This document shows, one piece after another, positions 8,750 to 15,681 of a DNA stretch of 64,000 bases (its first letter is position 1; every line of letters begins with the position of its first letter). The stretch is from Cyanobacteria bacterium OH_CBrB_359 (lineage in GTDB: Bacteria > Cyanobacteriota > Vampirovibrionia > Gastranaerophilales > Gastranaerophilaceae). The notes beneath the pieces were generated by a model. That model ran no database searches. It was not told the DNA's origin and saw only the letters and a list, made by a program, of their open reading frames with translations. Both the position numbers and the translations under genes were made by a program. The DNA lies in NCBI GenBank assembly GCA_023433065.1, contig JAEZET010000004.1, positions 992,001 to 1,056,000 on the forward strand, read 5' to 3'.

Positions 8750-9550
8750 TTATATTTTTAAAGTCAGGCATTTTGCTGCACCACCTGCTTTCATATATTC
8801 ACTTAAATCAGTTTGTATATGTTTAAATCCTTTTTCCGCAAGCAATTTACTAAAACGTTCAGTTGTAATATTTGTTACTACTGTATCGTCTATATTCACT
8901 GCATTACAGGTAAAATAGGAAGCTTCTTCTTCATCGACTATAATGCGTTTTTCGGGTTTGACATTTGCTTCAATAATTTTATTTGCGTATTCATCAAAAG
9001 CCGCAGGATAGTAAATAAGATAGTCATCCTTTAATGGACAGAAGCAAGTATCTAAATGATAAAAATTATTGTTTACTAGCTCTAATGAAATAACGGGAAT
9101 ACCTAAAAGTTCTGATATATAAGTATGGGATGATATGTCTGTTCTGGGAACATAGCCTGAATAAAGTATTCCATTGTGATAAAGAGCGTCTCCAGCGCCT
9201 TCAAAGGCCATATCTTTTGGAAGGTTATAGACTTCATAACCATTTTCTTTAAACCAAGATTTAAAATATGGTTCTTCAGCTTGCCTTTGAGGAAACTTGA
9301 ATCTTGCAATAACAGCCTTCTTGCCATGCATTACTGCTGCATTTGCAGTAAATACCATATCAGGTACATTTTTTTGTGGAGAAATAAGTCTTACATCAGC
9401 TTTGAGCTGATTTTTTAATATATTATACAAGTCATTCCACTGTTCAACAGCTTTTTTATTATCAGCTTGGATTTCAATATTCATCCAAGGGTTAATTTCG
9501 TACTCAATTCCATAATAATCGGGTGGGCACATTAGTATTTTATCAGTCAT
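8750..9550 (-). CDS. Arginine dihydrolase / amidinotransferase-fold enzyme (ArgZ/AgrE N-domain type)
   Basis: This belongs to the guanidine-modifying (pentein) superfamily. The opening MCPPDYYGIEYEINPWM is the hallmark of cyanobacterial ArgZ/AgrE arginine dihydrolases, which turn arginine into ornithine, CO2 and two ammonia. Catalytic residues can be placed at Glu118 (FEGAGDAL), His165 (FYHLDTCF) and Cys261 near the end (GGAAKCLTLKI). FTANAA at 67-72 supplies the Asn that, as I recall, distinguishes dihydrolase from ordinary amidinotransferase activity. In cyanobacteria this domain is fused to a C-terminal LOR/SDH-like region. Here it stands alone at 266 residues, two bases behind a 75-residue gene for part of that region. 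A dimethylarginine hydrolase role is an alternative. Confidence 0.85.
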   Translation of the reverse strand: MTDKILMCPPDYYGIEYEINPWMNIEIQADNKKAVEQWNDLYNILKNQLKADVRLISPQKNVPDMVFTANAAVMHGKKAVIARFKFPQRQAEEPYFKSWFKENGYEVYNLPKDMAFEGAGDALYHNGILYSGYVPRTDISSHTYISELLGIPVISLELVNNNFYHLDTCFCPLKDDYLIYYPAAFDEYANKIIEANVKPEKRIIVDEEEASYFTCNAVNIDDTVVTNITTERFSKLLAEKGFKHIQTDLSEYMKAGGAAKCLTLKI

Positions 9551-9552
9551 TC

Positions 9553-9780
9553 TTAGTTCTCCGTTGCGCCATGTTTTTTAGCGAGAGCGATAGCTTCTTT
9601 CATTTTATTTTTATCATCTGTTTCGATAATAAATGTTGCTTCTGAAACATCAGCTCTTCTGGCCCCAATGGTAATTTCATTAGTGTAGCAATCTACGCCA
9701 AGCTCCGTTATTAAATCAAGCAGCTTTGATAAGATAAGAGAATCAATAATATGCCCTCTTAGTTTTAATTTTGTAATCAT
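9553..9780 (-). CDS. Small LOR/SDH-type domain protein (ArgZ C-terminal first subdomain, as a separate gene)
   Basis: This 75-residue protein begins KLKLRGHIIDSLILSKLLD and contains IGARRADVSEA. The same pattern opens the LOR/SDH (ornithine/lysine-ketoglutarate) domain that follows the arginine dihydrolase domain in cyanobacterial AgrE/ArgZ. It has a strong ribosome-binding site (GAGGAGAATACTAATG) and lies two bases upstream of the dihydrolase gene, so the two are almost certainly co-translated. It looks like a beta-alpha-beta, ACT-like small fold that could bind a ligand or hold the enzyme together. The NAD-binding second half of the LOR/SDH region is absent. Function as a regulatory or structural subunit is inferred. 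Confidence 0.78.
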   Translation of the reverse strand: MITKLKLRGHIIDSLILSKLLDLITELGVDCYTNEITIGARRADVSEATFIIETDDKNKMKEAIALAKKHGATEN

Positions 9781-9895
9781 TAGTATTCTCCTCTCGGCTA
9801 AAAGTCTTTGTAGACTGGGTATAACAAATATATAACAATTTAAGTTGATTCTAACATGACAGAATTTTATTGTCTATTTTAATCATGTTTCTAAA

Positions 9896-10070
9896 CTAAA
9901 TCTTTAATTCCATACAGATAGGGTTCATAACCGGATTGTTATAATAAGAAGAAATCTGACTAAATCCAAATGACTTATATAATGAAATTTTTTTTTTAAA
10001 TTCGGGGACTGTATCCAGCAAAATTTTTTTATACCTCTATTTTTTTTTGCTTCTGTAATGAATAATTACT
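9896..10070 (-). pseudogene. Decayed C-terminus of a GNAT N-acetyltransferase
   Basis: On the minus strand the frame closed by the stop at 9896-9898 reads YKKILLDTVPEF, ISLYKSFGF, then YYNNPV and CMELKI before the stop. This is the standard ending of GNAT acetyltransferases (usually xLDTLPxMxxAxxLYxxLGF). Upstream, TEAKKNRG, also family-like, is in a different frame, and an in-frame TAG precedes YKK. The reading frame was therefore lost in an A-rich run. No start, acetyl-CoA loop or earlier domain is recognisable, so this is a truncated and frameshifted relic. It fills most of the gap between the arginine operon and the next gene. Confidence 0.72.
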
Positions 10071-10202
10071 TTGTCCAAAGCATTTATTAGCCATTTTTGG
10101 TATTTTACAATCTTAACTTTTCTTAATTTTCTAATAAATGTTGTCAATTTTGAATTATTAGATATATTTACAAAGTGTACGAAAAATTATAAAGGGAAAT
10201 AT

Positions 10203-10931
10203 ATGATTAACTCAATTAATTCAACAGGAAGTAATTATAACAGCAAGGTAGCATTTGGTTCTGTTTTAAAAATGCGCCCAAGCTGCTTTGATGCTAAATA
10301 TTTTCAAGATATAGTAGACCTTAGTAAAAGAATGGAAACAGATGGTATCAACGGTGAAATGATTCTAAAGAAAATTATTTCGCCAGAGTCCAATCCAATC
10401 GCCGCTTTTGTCTCAAGTGTGCCCAGATTCGTTGTCGACGTAGTTGCAAAAATTGATGATGCAGTCGGAAATTTAGCTTCTAAATCATATAGACAAGCTC
10501 ATAATATCCCTGTTGACAATGCTCATATTCCTATAGAAATGAGAGTGAGATCGGAACAGTTTTTTAATGGAATGCCTGGTGTTTTCTCTAAAGCTAATGA
10601 TATTGCAAAAGATGCCGAGAGAAGAATTAAAACACCTTCTTTTCAGGTAAAACCTGACAAATTGGCTGATTACAGAGAAACTGTATTGGTAGCTGCCAAC
10701 TCGACGTATGATAATGCCACCACAAAATATGCGGAAAAATTAGCAGAAAATACCGAAAAAAGCTTAAAAGCAGGTAAATCATTCAGAGAAGCGTTTGATT
10801 TCGCAGGCGGAGATGCATTCCAAGATATGATTAATAACGAACATTATGAAATGTCATATGGGCAGATTACAACTGCCAGAGAACTTTTAAAAAGTGTTTG
10901 GGCTCTTGGTGATAAAGTAGCTTATAAATAA
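10203..10931 (+). CDS. Lineage-specific protein with N-terminal VAFG motif
   Basis: No known domain is recognised in these 242 residues. The ATG at 10203 has a good ribosome-binding site (AAAGGGAAATATATG). An upstream in-frame extension from 10071 overlaps the acetyltransferase relic and is not favoured. The N-terminus MINSINSTG..KVAFGSVLK carries the recurrent short motif of this window (VAFG, 16-19). The rest is mostly predicted helix, with one hydrophobic stretch (NPIAAFVSSVPRFVVDVVA) and charged Lys- and Glu-rich helices. A strong hairpin follows the stop, so it is probably a single-gene unit. Function unknown. Confidence 0.75.
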   Translation: MINSINSTGSNYNSKVAFGSVLKMRPSCFDAKYFQDIVDLSKRMETDGINGEMILKKIISPESNPIAAFVSSVPRFVVDVVAKIDDAVGNLASKSYRQAHNIPVDNAHIPIEMRVRSEQFFNGMPGVFSKANDIAKDAERRIKTPSFQVKPDKLADYRETVLVAANSTYDNATTKYAEKLAENTEKSLKAGKSFREAFDFAGGDAFQDMINNEHYEMSYGQITTARELLKSVWALGDKVAYK

Positions 10932-10943
10932 TAATTTAATAAT

Positions 10944-10980
10944 AAGTGCTTCTTTTAACTTTGAAAGAGGCACTTTGTAT
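10944..10980 (+). terminator. Hairpin terminator after the VAFG-motif gene
   Basis: AAGTGCTTCTTT (10944-10955) pairs with AAAGAGGCACTT (10964-10975) over 12 bases with one G-T pair. A short T-rich but interrupted tail follows (TGTATGTT). It lies 13 bases after the stop codon and before a convergent gene. Confidence 0.7.
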
Positions 10981-10994
10981 GTTAAATAATATTA

Positions 10995-12389
10995 TTATTT
11001 AATATTGGATTTTTTATTATTTTTATCAATTTTAAAAATTGTTAATGCAACTAAAATTGCATTTTTAAGCATATAAAAAGACTTTATTTTGAATAAATAT
11101 TTGAGAATGAAACTCGGTCTTAAATAAAATTTTTTATAAACTTTATTGTACATAGTTTTTAACTCAGTTGAAGATATAGTGGGCAGTTCAAAGACCGGGT
11201 GAGCTAAATCATAGTCATCCCAATCAAGTGTCTTCAAATAATTCTTTTCTTTTGCCCATTCAAACAATTTTGTTCCCGGATATGGTGTAGTGATGTTGAA
11301 TACAGCAAGATCAGGATTAATATTAATGGCAAATCTAAGAGTGTCATTGATTGTAGTTATGGTTTCACCAGGGTTACCCAACATAAATGCAGCCCTGACT
11401 TCAATTTTAGATTCTTTAGTCCAGGAAATTGCATTTTTTACTTTTACCAAATCAATTTTTTTATTTATATTTTTAAGTATCTCATTACTTGCCGATTCAA
11501 TGCCATACATTATTTGATGGCAGCCTGCTTTTTTCATAAGAACAAGCAAATCTTTATCAATAAAATCAACTCTAGCAAAGCAACTCCAGGAAATTTCCAA
11601 TTTATTTTTAATAAGACCATTACATATTTCTATAACTCTTTGCTTGCTTGCGGTAAATGTATCATCATAAAACGAGATTTCTTTTATTCCATATTTTTTA
11701 TTTAAGAGAAAAATTTCATCGAGAACTCTTTGTGCAGAGTGAAGCCTCAAGGTTTTACCAAATAAATTGAAGCAAAAAGTACAAGCACCCGGGCATCCTC
11801 TTGAAGTAACAATGCCAGAGCCGGGCAATTGTTTGTAAGCTCCTATTGCAGGTTTATACTTTTCCATAGGTAATAAGTGGTAAGCAGGAATAGGAATTTT
11901 ATCTATATTTTCTATTAAAGGCCTGTTAGGATTGTGAATAATGGATGATTTATCTTTATAAGATAATCCCGCAATTTTTGGAATAGGCACTTCATCTAAA
12001 AGCTCTTTGAATGTTTCTTCACCTTCTCCTCTAACAACAAAATCAATGTAACTATTACCCAATGCTTCATCAGGAAGAATGGATGGATGAACTCCACCAA
12101 GTATTATTTTAGTGTTTTCTAAAGTTAGCTGTTTAATTAATGATGCTATTTTATATACATTTTTTATAAGAGGAGTAGTTGCAGAAATGGCTATAAAGTC
12201 ATATTGTGAAAAGTCGTAGTCATTTAATTTGTTTGCACTTAACTTTAGAGCATGCATATCCAAAATTTTAACGTTGTGACCTTCCAGTTCCAGATAAGAT
12301 GCAATCGAAGCAAGCCCTAAGGGCGGAATTATACTTGAAATTGCAGACCAAATATTATCATTCTCTTTATACCAAGGTGGATTTATCAA
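10995..12389 (-). CDS. B12-binding radical SAM protein (BchE/P-methyltransferase-like class)
   Basis: N-terminal residues 1-130 form a cobalamin-binding Rossmann domain (INPPWYKEN, then ILGGVHPSILPDEAL). The radical SAM core follows with SRGCPGACTFCFN (Cys199, Cys203, Cys206) and a GNPGE segment. The C-terminal 100 residues are helical. Members of this class methylate or cyclise diverse lipids, cofactors and peptides; the substrate here is unknown. The start is uncertain. The TTG at 12389 has no ribosome-binding site, and the frame stays open upstream as ITKSILL, which is how this family normally begins. An ATT codon at 12408-12410, behind AGAGAG, is an alternative. No ATG or GTG is available in frame. 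Confidence 0.82.
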   Translation of the reverse strand: MINPPWYKENDNIWSAISSIIPPLGLASIASYLELEGHNVKILDMHALKLSANKLNDYDFSQYDFIAISATTPLIKNVYKIASLIKQLTLENTKIILGGVHPSILPDEALGNSYIDFVVRGEGEETFKELLDEVPIPKIAGLSYKDKSSIIHNPNRPLIENIDKIPIPAYHLLPMEKYKPAIGAYKQLPGSGIVTSRGCPGACTFCFNLFGKTLRLHSAQRVLDEIFLLNKKYGIKEISFYDDTFTASKQRVIEICNGLIKNKLEISWSCFARVDFIDKDLLVLMKKAGCHQIMYGIESASNEILKNINKKIDLVKVKNAISWTKESKIEVRAAFMLGNPGETITTINDTLRFAININPDLAVFNITTPYPGTKLFEWAKEKNYLKTLDWDDYDLAHPVFELPTISSTELKTMYNKVYKKFYLRPSFILKYLFKIKSFYMLKNAILVALTIFKIDKNNKKSNIK

Positions 12390-12559
12390 TAAGATTGATT
12401 TAGTTATAATTTTGCACTCACTCTCTATTAGTTAATATATGATATTAATATAACCCTTTTATGGTAAATCAATCAAATATTTTGTTAATGCTTGGTTGGC
12501 TTTTTATAGTTTTAAAAATTTGTTAAGTATCGCTCGAAGCTGCCAGATTAATAGCATTT

Positions 12560-12680
12560 TTAAGTCGCAAAGCTTTTATCGAAGAATATTGTATTTTCTT
12601 TGATGCCTGTACTTTTTGCTCCGATAACCTTCCATCTATGAGCATCTTCAGAGCGTGCTGTAAAAATATGAAAAATATGA
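12560..12680 (-). other. Possible decayed coding relic
   Basis: This lies within the 396-base gap 12390-12785. One minus-strand frame reads FTARSEDAHRWKVIGAK, then NTIFFDKSFAT and a stop. It looks like the end of a real protein, but there is no start codon and a TGA closes the frame about 40 codons upstream. I cannot name the family. The rest of the gap is AT-rich with nothing I recognise apart from the small plus-strand frame at 12668. Confidence 0.25.
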
Positions 12681-12766
12681 ACTCATTTAATAATGTCTTT
12701 GGTTCTGCCGTTGCATTTGCAGAACAAGGCTTAAAAGCTTTAGATGGTTTATTTGTATTAAAATAA
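12668..12766 (+). CDS. Possible 32-residue peptide with VFG motif
   Basis: A short frame starts with two in-frame Met codons and encodes MKNMNSFNNVFGSAVAFAEQ followed by a short amphipathic tail ending VLK. The NNVFGSAV segment resembles the N-terminal motif of larger proteins here (compare KVAFGSVL at 10203). It may be a real small gene, or the preserved start of a lost one. No strong ribosome-binding site is seen. Confidence 0.25.
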   Translation: MKNMNSFNNVFGSAVAFAEQGLKALDGLFVLK

Positions 12767-12785
12767 TGTATGGTATTTAATTTGA

Positions 12786-14435
12786 TTAAGCGTCATCAAG
12801 TCTTTCAAAAAGATGAGAAAGTAAGCTAAGTAAGTCCAAACAATCTTTTTCAGAAAACAAGTCTGTAGCTCTTAAATCTTTATGTACTTCGTGATTTAGA
12901 ACATTTCTACCACCCGCAACTACACCCATTGATAAAAACTTTTGACCTTCTTCTATATTGTCCAAGGTCTCTGAGGCAAATTCTTCACCATTAGGTCTAT
13001 ACTTGTATTTTGCAGTTACGCTTAAGGGCTTATTATCAGCACCAAAAGATGAGCTCATTATTGGCATATCGTTGTTTGCTGTCACCTTTGATTTTGTTTT
13101 AACTGCATTTTTATATCTTTTCATTGCTTCAGAAAATGCATTATAGTAGTCTTGTCTTTTGTAATATTCTTCTGAGGCATTTTGTATTTCGCTATGTAAC
13201 TCTCTCCAATGGAACATAGGATAGATTGGTACTACCTTATTTATTTCATTTACTATTTTATTGGTTATTTCTTTATCAATTTCTTCGCTTTCTACAATAT
13301 TTTCTACGATTTTTTTGATGCTAATTTTGTATTTTTCTGGCATTGTGTTAGTCCATTCTGCTAAATTAACACCCGTAATTTCTTGTATAGTTTCTTCCTT
13401 ATCTTTAATTCTTGATTCTCTCCATCTACGTTCGGCAAGTTTAAGCTTTGTTCTTAGCCAAGTTCTTAACTCCTGCAATTCATCGTGTGCCCAAGTTAGC
13501 CCATCTCTGTTAGTAGAAATGTAATCTTCTTCAAAATCGTCAATATAATCAATATAGAATACACCCGTTATGTAATTGTAAGCATATGATGTTGCTATTT
13601 TTATGTCATAAAATTCATGTGGGTTCACTAATTTGCCTCTGGCAAAGAGTGAAACACCCCTTTCATCTTCTTTGAGTTGATTTTTAGTAGTTATGATTTT
13701 ACCTGTTATATTATGTTTGATTGCAAATTCGTCATTATCATCTTCAGGGAATTGCCATTCTTCAAGGGGAGCCATATATTCCCATTTAGTATCGCTGTTT
13801 ATAGACAAAGGTTCTTTTCCTTCTTCTTCCAAATAAATAGTAAATTCGTCTGTAAAAGCAAATCTTTTTGAAATGCTTTCTCTGAGGTCGGTAAGATTAA
13901 AAGGAGTCCTTCTTTTTATGTCTCTTAAAGTTATTAAAGTCCCTGAATGTTTGTCTGTTGGAATATCTTCATTAATAATTTCTGGTTGATAAGTTCCAGT
14001 ACCTGCGTTGAGAATGACATCCAAATCCATATTAAAGGCATTAAGCAAACCTTCTTTTATAGTTTGAACCTGCATCAAATTAGCTATGCCAAATACGGCT
14101 AGCTTCCCTAATCCTTTACGTCCAGTAACTTTTCTCTTATTACGGCTTTCTTTTAATTCATCTTCTCTACGGTTTTTGCCTATAACTAGAAAATTATCTC
14201 TAATTTCAGAAAAAGACATTCCGTCACCATTATCAACAACAACTATTTGTTTGCGTCCATCAATATCAGTAAATTTTATTTTTACCCAACTAGCATTAGC
14301 ATCATATGAATTTGATATAAGTTCCGCGAGAACTGGCGGTAGTGTCTGATACATTTGTACCCCAAGGTGTTTAATTGTTTTTGGGTCAAATTTTAATTCT
14401 AGTTTAGTCTTTTCATCTAGTTTTAAATTTTGCAT
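12786..14435 (-). CDS. GHKL (HSP90/MutL-type) ATPase, stand-alone
   Basis: The N-terminal half has every ATP-binding motif of the GHKL fold. LAELISNSYDANA is the N-box with the Mg-binding Asn, VVVDNGDGM the G1 box, TGRKGLGKLAVFGIA the lid/G2 box, and SGTLITLRDI the G3 region. A transducer-like region and about 200 helical, charged residues follow. Such ATPases occur in DNA-linked and anti-phage gene sets, but no partner (Z1, endonuclease or helicase) is adjacent. The ATG at 14435 is chosen because AAGTGA lies six bases before it; a GTG nine bases further upstream is possible. The gene sits directly downstream of two tRNA genes on the same strand, a common island position. Function unknown beyond ATP binding. 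Confidence 0.8.
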   Translation of the reverse strand: MQNLKLDEKTKLELKFDPKTIKHLGVQMYQTLPPVLAELISNSYDANASWVKIKFTDIDGRKQIVVVDNGDGMSFSEIRDNFLVIGKNRREDELKESRNKRKVTGRKGLGKLAVFGIANLMQVQTIKEGLLNAFNMDLDVILNAGTGTYQPEIINEDIPTDKHSGTLITLRDIKRRTPFNLTDLRESISKRFAFTDEFTIYLEEEGKEPLSINSDTKWEYMAPLEEWQFPEDDNDEFAIKHNITGKIITTKNQLKEDERGVSLFARGKLVNPHEFYDIKIATSYAYNYITGVFYIDYIDDFEEDYISTNRDGLTWAHDELQELRTWLRTKLKLAERRWRESRIKDKEETIQEITGVNLAEWTNTMPEKYKISIKKIVENIVESEEIDKEITNKIVNEINKVVPIYPMFHWRELHSEIQNASEEYYKRQDYYNAFSEAMKRYKNAVKTKSKVTANNDMPIMSSSFGADNKPLSVTAKYKYRPNGEEFASETLDNIEEGQKFLSMGVVAGGRNVLNHEVHKDLRATDLFSEKDCLDLLSLLSHLFERLDDA

Positions 14436-14470
14436 GCAAATCACTTTAAGTTACGAAATTGACTAAATCT

Positions 14471-14479
14471 ATTATATCA
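14471..14479 (-). promoter_or_regulatory. Extended -10 promoter for the GHKL ATPase gene
   Basis: Read leftward, TGATATAAT is an extended -10 element with a perfect TATAAT hexamer. It lies about 36 bases before the ATG at 14435. No good -35 hexamer lies 17 bases upstream, which is usual for extended -10 promoters. The gene therefore has its own promoter after the tRNA terminator. Confidence 0.5.
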
Positions 14480-14546
14480 AAAGTCAAAAATTAACTAAAA
14501 AAGTTATTATTTAGTAATATATTGGCACGCTTTTGGCACACTTAGC

Positions 14547-14586
14547 AAAAAATAAAGACTCTCTATAAGTAGAAAGTCTTTATTTA
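14547..14586 (-). terminator. Terminator of the tRNA-Lys / tRNA-Val unit
   Basis: Read leftward, AAATAAAGACT pairs with AGTCTTTATTT, and the descending arm runs into TTTTTT. It begins a few bases after the encoded CCA of tRNA-Val and separates the tRNA unit from the ATPase gene. Confidence 0.75.
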
Positions 14587-14589
14587 TAA

Positions 14590-14665
14590 TGGTGGGCAGT
14601 ACTGGACTCGAACCAGCGACCCCTTGAATGTCGATCAAGTGCGCTACCAACTGCGCCAACCGCCC
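14590..14665 (-). tRNA. tRNA-Val (GAC), with C instead of U at position 33
   Basis: A complete 76-base cloverleaf with encoded CCA. The acceptor GGGCGGT pairs with ACTGCCC (one G-T), the D-arm is GCGC..GCGC, the anticodon stem CTTGA/TCAAG, and the T-arm contains GGTTCGAGTCC. The seven-base anticodon loop reads TCGACAT, giving anticodon GAC. The base before the anticodon is C, where nearly all tRNAs have U. Confidence 0.88.
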
Positions 14666-14703
14666 GTAATGTTTATAATATCAGAAATATAACGTTTAGC
14701 AAA

Positions 14704-14776
14704 TGGGCTTGGTGGGATTCGAACCCACGACCAAATGATTAAGAGTCATCTGCGCTACCAACTGCGCTACAAGCCC
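14704..14776 (-). tRNA. tRNA-Lys (CTT)
   Basis: A 73-base cloverleaf. The acceptor GGGCTTG pairs with CAAGCCC, the anticodon loop CTCTTAA gives CTT, and the T-arm contains GGTTCGAATCC. The CCA end is not encoded, unlike in the neighbouring tRNA-Val. It lies 38 bases upstream of tRNA-Val on the same strand and is probably co-transcribed with it. Confidence 0.95.
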
Positions 14777-14784
14777 ATATTTTT

Positions 14785-14790
14785 ATTATA
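14785..14790 (-). promoter_or_regulatory. -10 element for the tRNA-Lys / tRNA-Val unit
   Basis: Read leftward, TATAAT lies about nine bases before the first base of tRNA-Lys, so transcription would start almost at the mature 5' end. The hexamer 17 bases upstream (TTTGTA) is only a weak -35 match. The rest of the gap up to 15020 is AT-rich; a TTTGCTA-AAA-TAGCAAA hairpin at 14940-14956 is its only other structure. Confidence 0.5.
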
Positions 14791-15019
14791 GTACTCAAAA
14801 ATATAAATACAAACAAAATTTACTGATATAACAAACTAAGAGATTTAGAAAGTAAATTAGTTATTAATAGTAAATATTTAACTTATTTGAGACTAAACTA
14901 CTAAAACTTTTATTAAACAATTAAAAATATTTAACATAATTTGCTAAAATAGCAAAAAAATTTTTTTACGAATTTTAAAAATTTTGGATACATTAATAAC
15001 AAATTAGAAAGAGGTTATA

Positions 15020-15448
15020 ATGAATATGTCTCCTATATCCAGCTCAAATGTAAGCTTTGGAGTTTTACACTTTATAAATAATAACGAACATTCAAAAGAA
15101 GATTCTGTAAAAAGTCTTGAAGACTGGTCAGATGCAAATTCTTTCAAATCTGTAAAAAATATGTTAAATCATATTTCTCAACTGCCTGAAGATATTTATG
15201 TAAAAATCAGCCCGGCTCACACATCATCTAGAGATGGCGTATACATGGATCTTTATACAGACTCTGATGGTAAAGATAATTTAATGAATCTTGCTTATCA
15301 AAAAGATGCTAGCCAAGATGAGCATGCAGTTTGGGATTCTAATAATTACAAACAACTTGAATCAAAGCTCAAAGGTTTAAAAGAGAAAAATGAAAAACTT
15401 GAATTAATTGCATTCATACGTCGATTTTGTGCTCAATTCAAACCATAA
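15020..15448 (+). CDS. Lineage-specific protein with N-terminal VSFG motif
   Basis: A 142-residue protein with no domain that I recognise. It opens MNMSPISSSNVSFGVLHF, with VSFG at residues 11-14, the recurrent N-terminal motif of this window. The remainder is acidic and mixed helix and strand (for example IYVKISPAHTSS and DGVYMDLYTDSDG), ending in a Lys-rich helix. There is no transmembrane segment or classical signal peptide. The ribosome-binding site is clear (GAAAGAGGTTATAATG). It is followed by a terminator and appears to be a single-gene unit. Function unknown. Confidence 0.75.
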   Translation: MNMSPISSSNVSFGVLHFINNNEHSKEDSVKSLEDWSDANSFKSVKNMLNHISQLPEDIYVKISPAHTSSRDGVYMDLYTDSDGKDNLMNLAYQKDASQDEHAVWDSNNYKQLESKLKGLKEKNEKLELIAFIRRFCAQFKP

Positions 15449-15463
15449 GAGTATTAAACTAAT

Positions 15464-15495
15464 AAAAAAAGACCTTATTTTAAGGTCTTTTTTTT
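15464..15495. terminator. Bidirectional terminator between the VSFG gene and tRNA-Asn
   Basis: AAAAAAAGACCTTA pairs with TAAGGTCTTTTTTT around a TTT loop. A-runs and T-runs on both sides let it stop the rightward gene and the leftward tRNA-Asn, which ends four bases away. Confidence 0.8.
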
Positions 15496-15498
15496 AAA

Positions 15499-15573
<75 letters not shown>

Positions 15574-15594
15574 ATGTTTGGACTTTGTATCAAC

Positions 15595-15622
15595 ATTATA
15601 GCAACAAAAAAAATCATGTAAA
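15595..15622 (-). promoter_or_regulatory. Promoter for tRNA-Asn
   Basis: Read leftward, TTTACA (15617-15622) and TATAAT (15595-15600) are separated by 16 bases, a near-consensus vegetative promoter. The predicted start is about 15 bases before the tRNA. Confidence 0.65.
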
Positions 15623-15681
15623 TACCTATTTTAAATTCATTTGTAATATAATTAGATAAGAAAGATAATTTGAGGTTTAAA

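Noticed and set aside
10071..10202. A hydrophobic 44-residue 5' extension of the gene at 10203, resembling a membrane segment
   Set aside because: It overlaps the acetyltransferase relic region, lacks a ribosome-binding site, and the ATG at 10203 has a good one followed by the lineage N-terminal motif.
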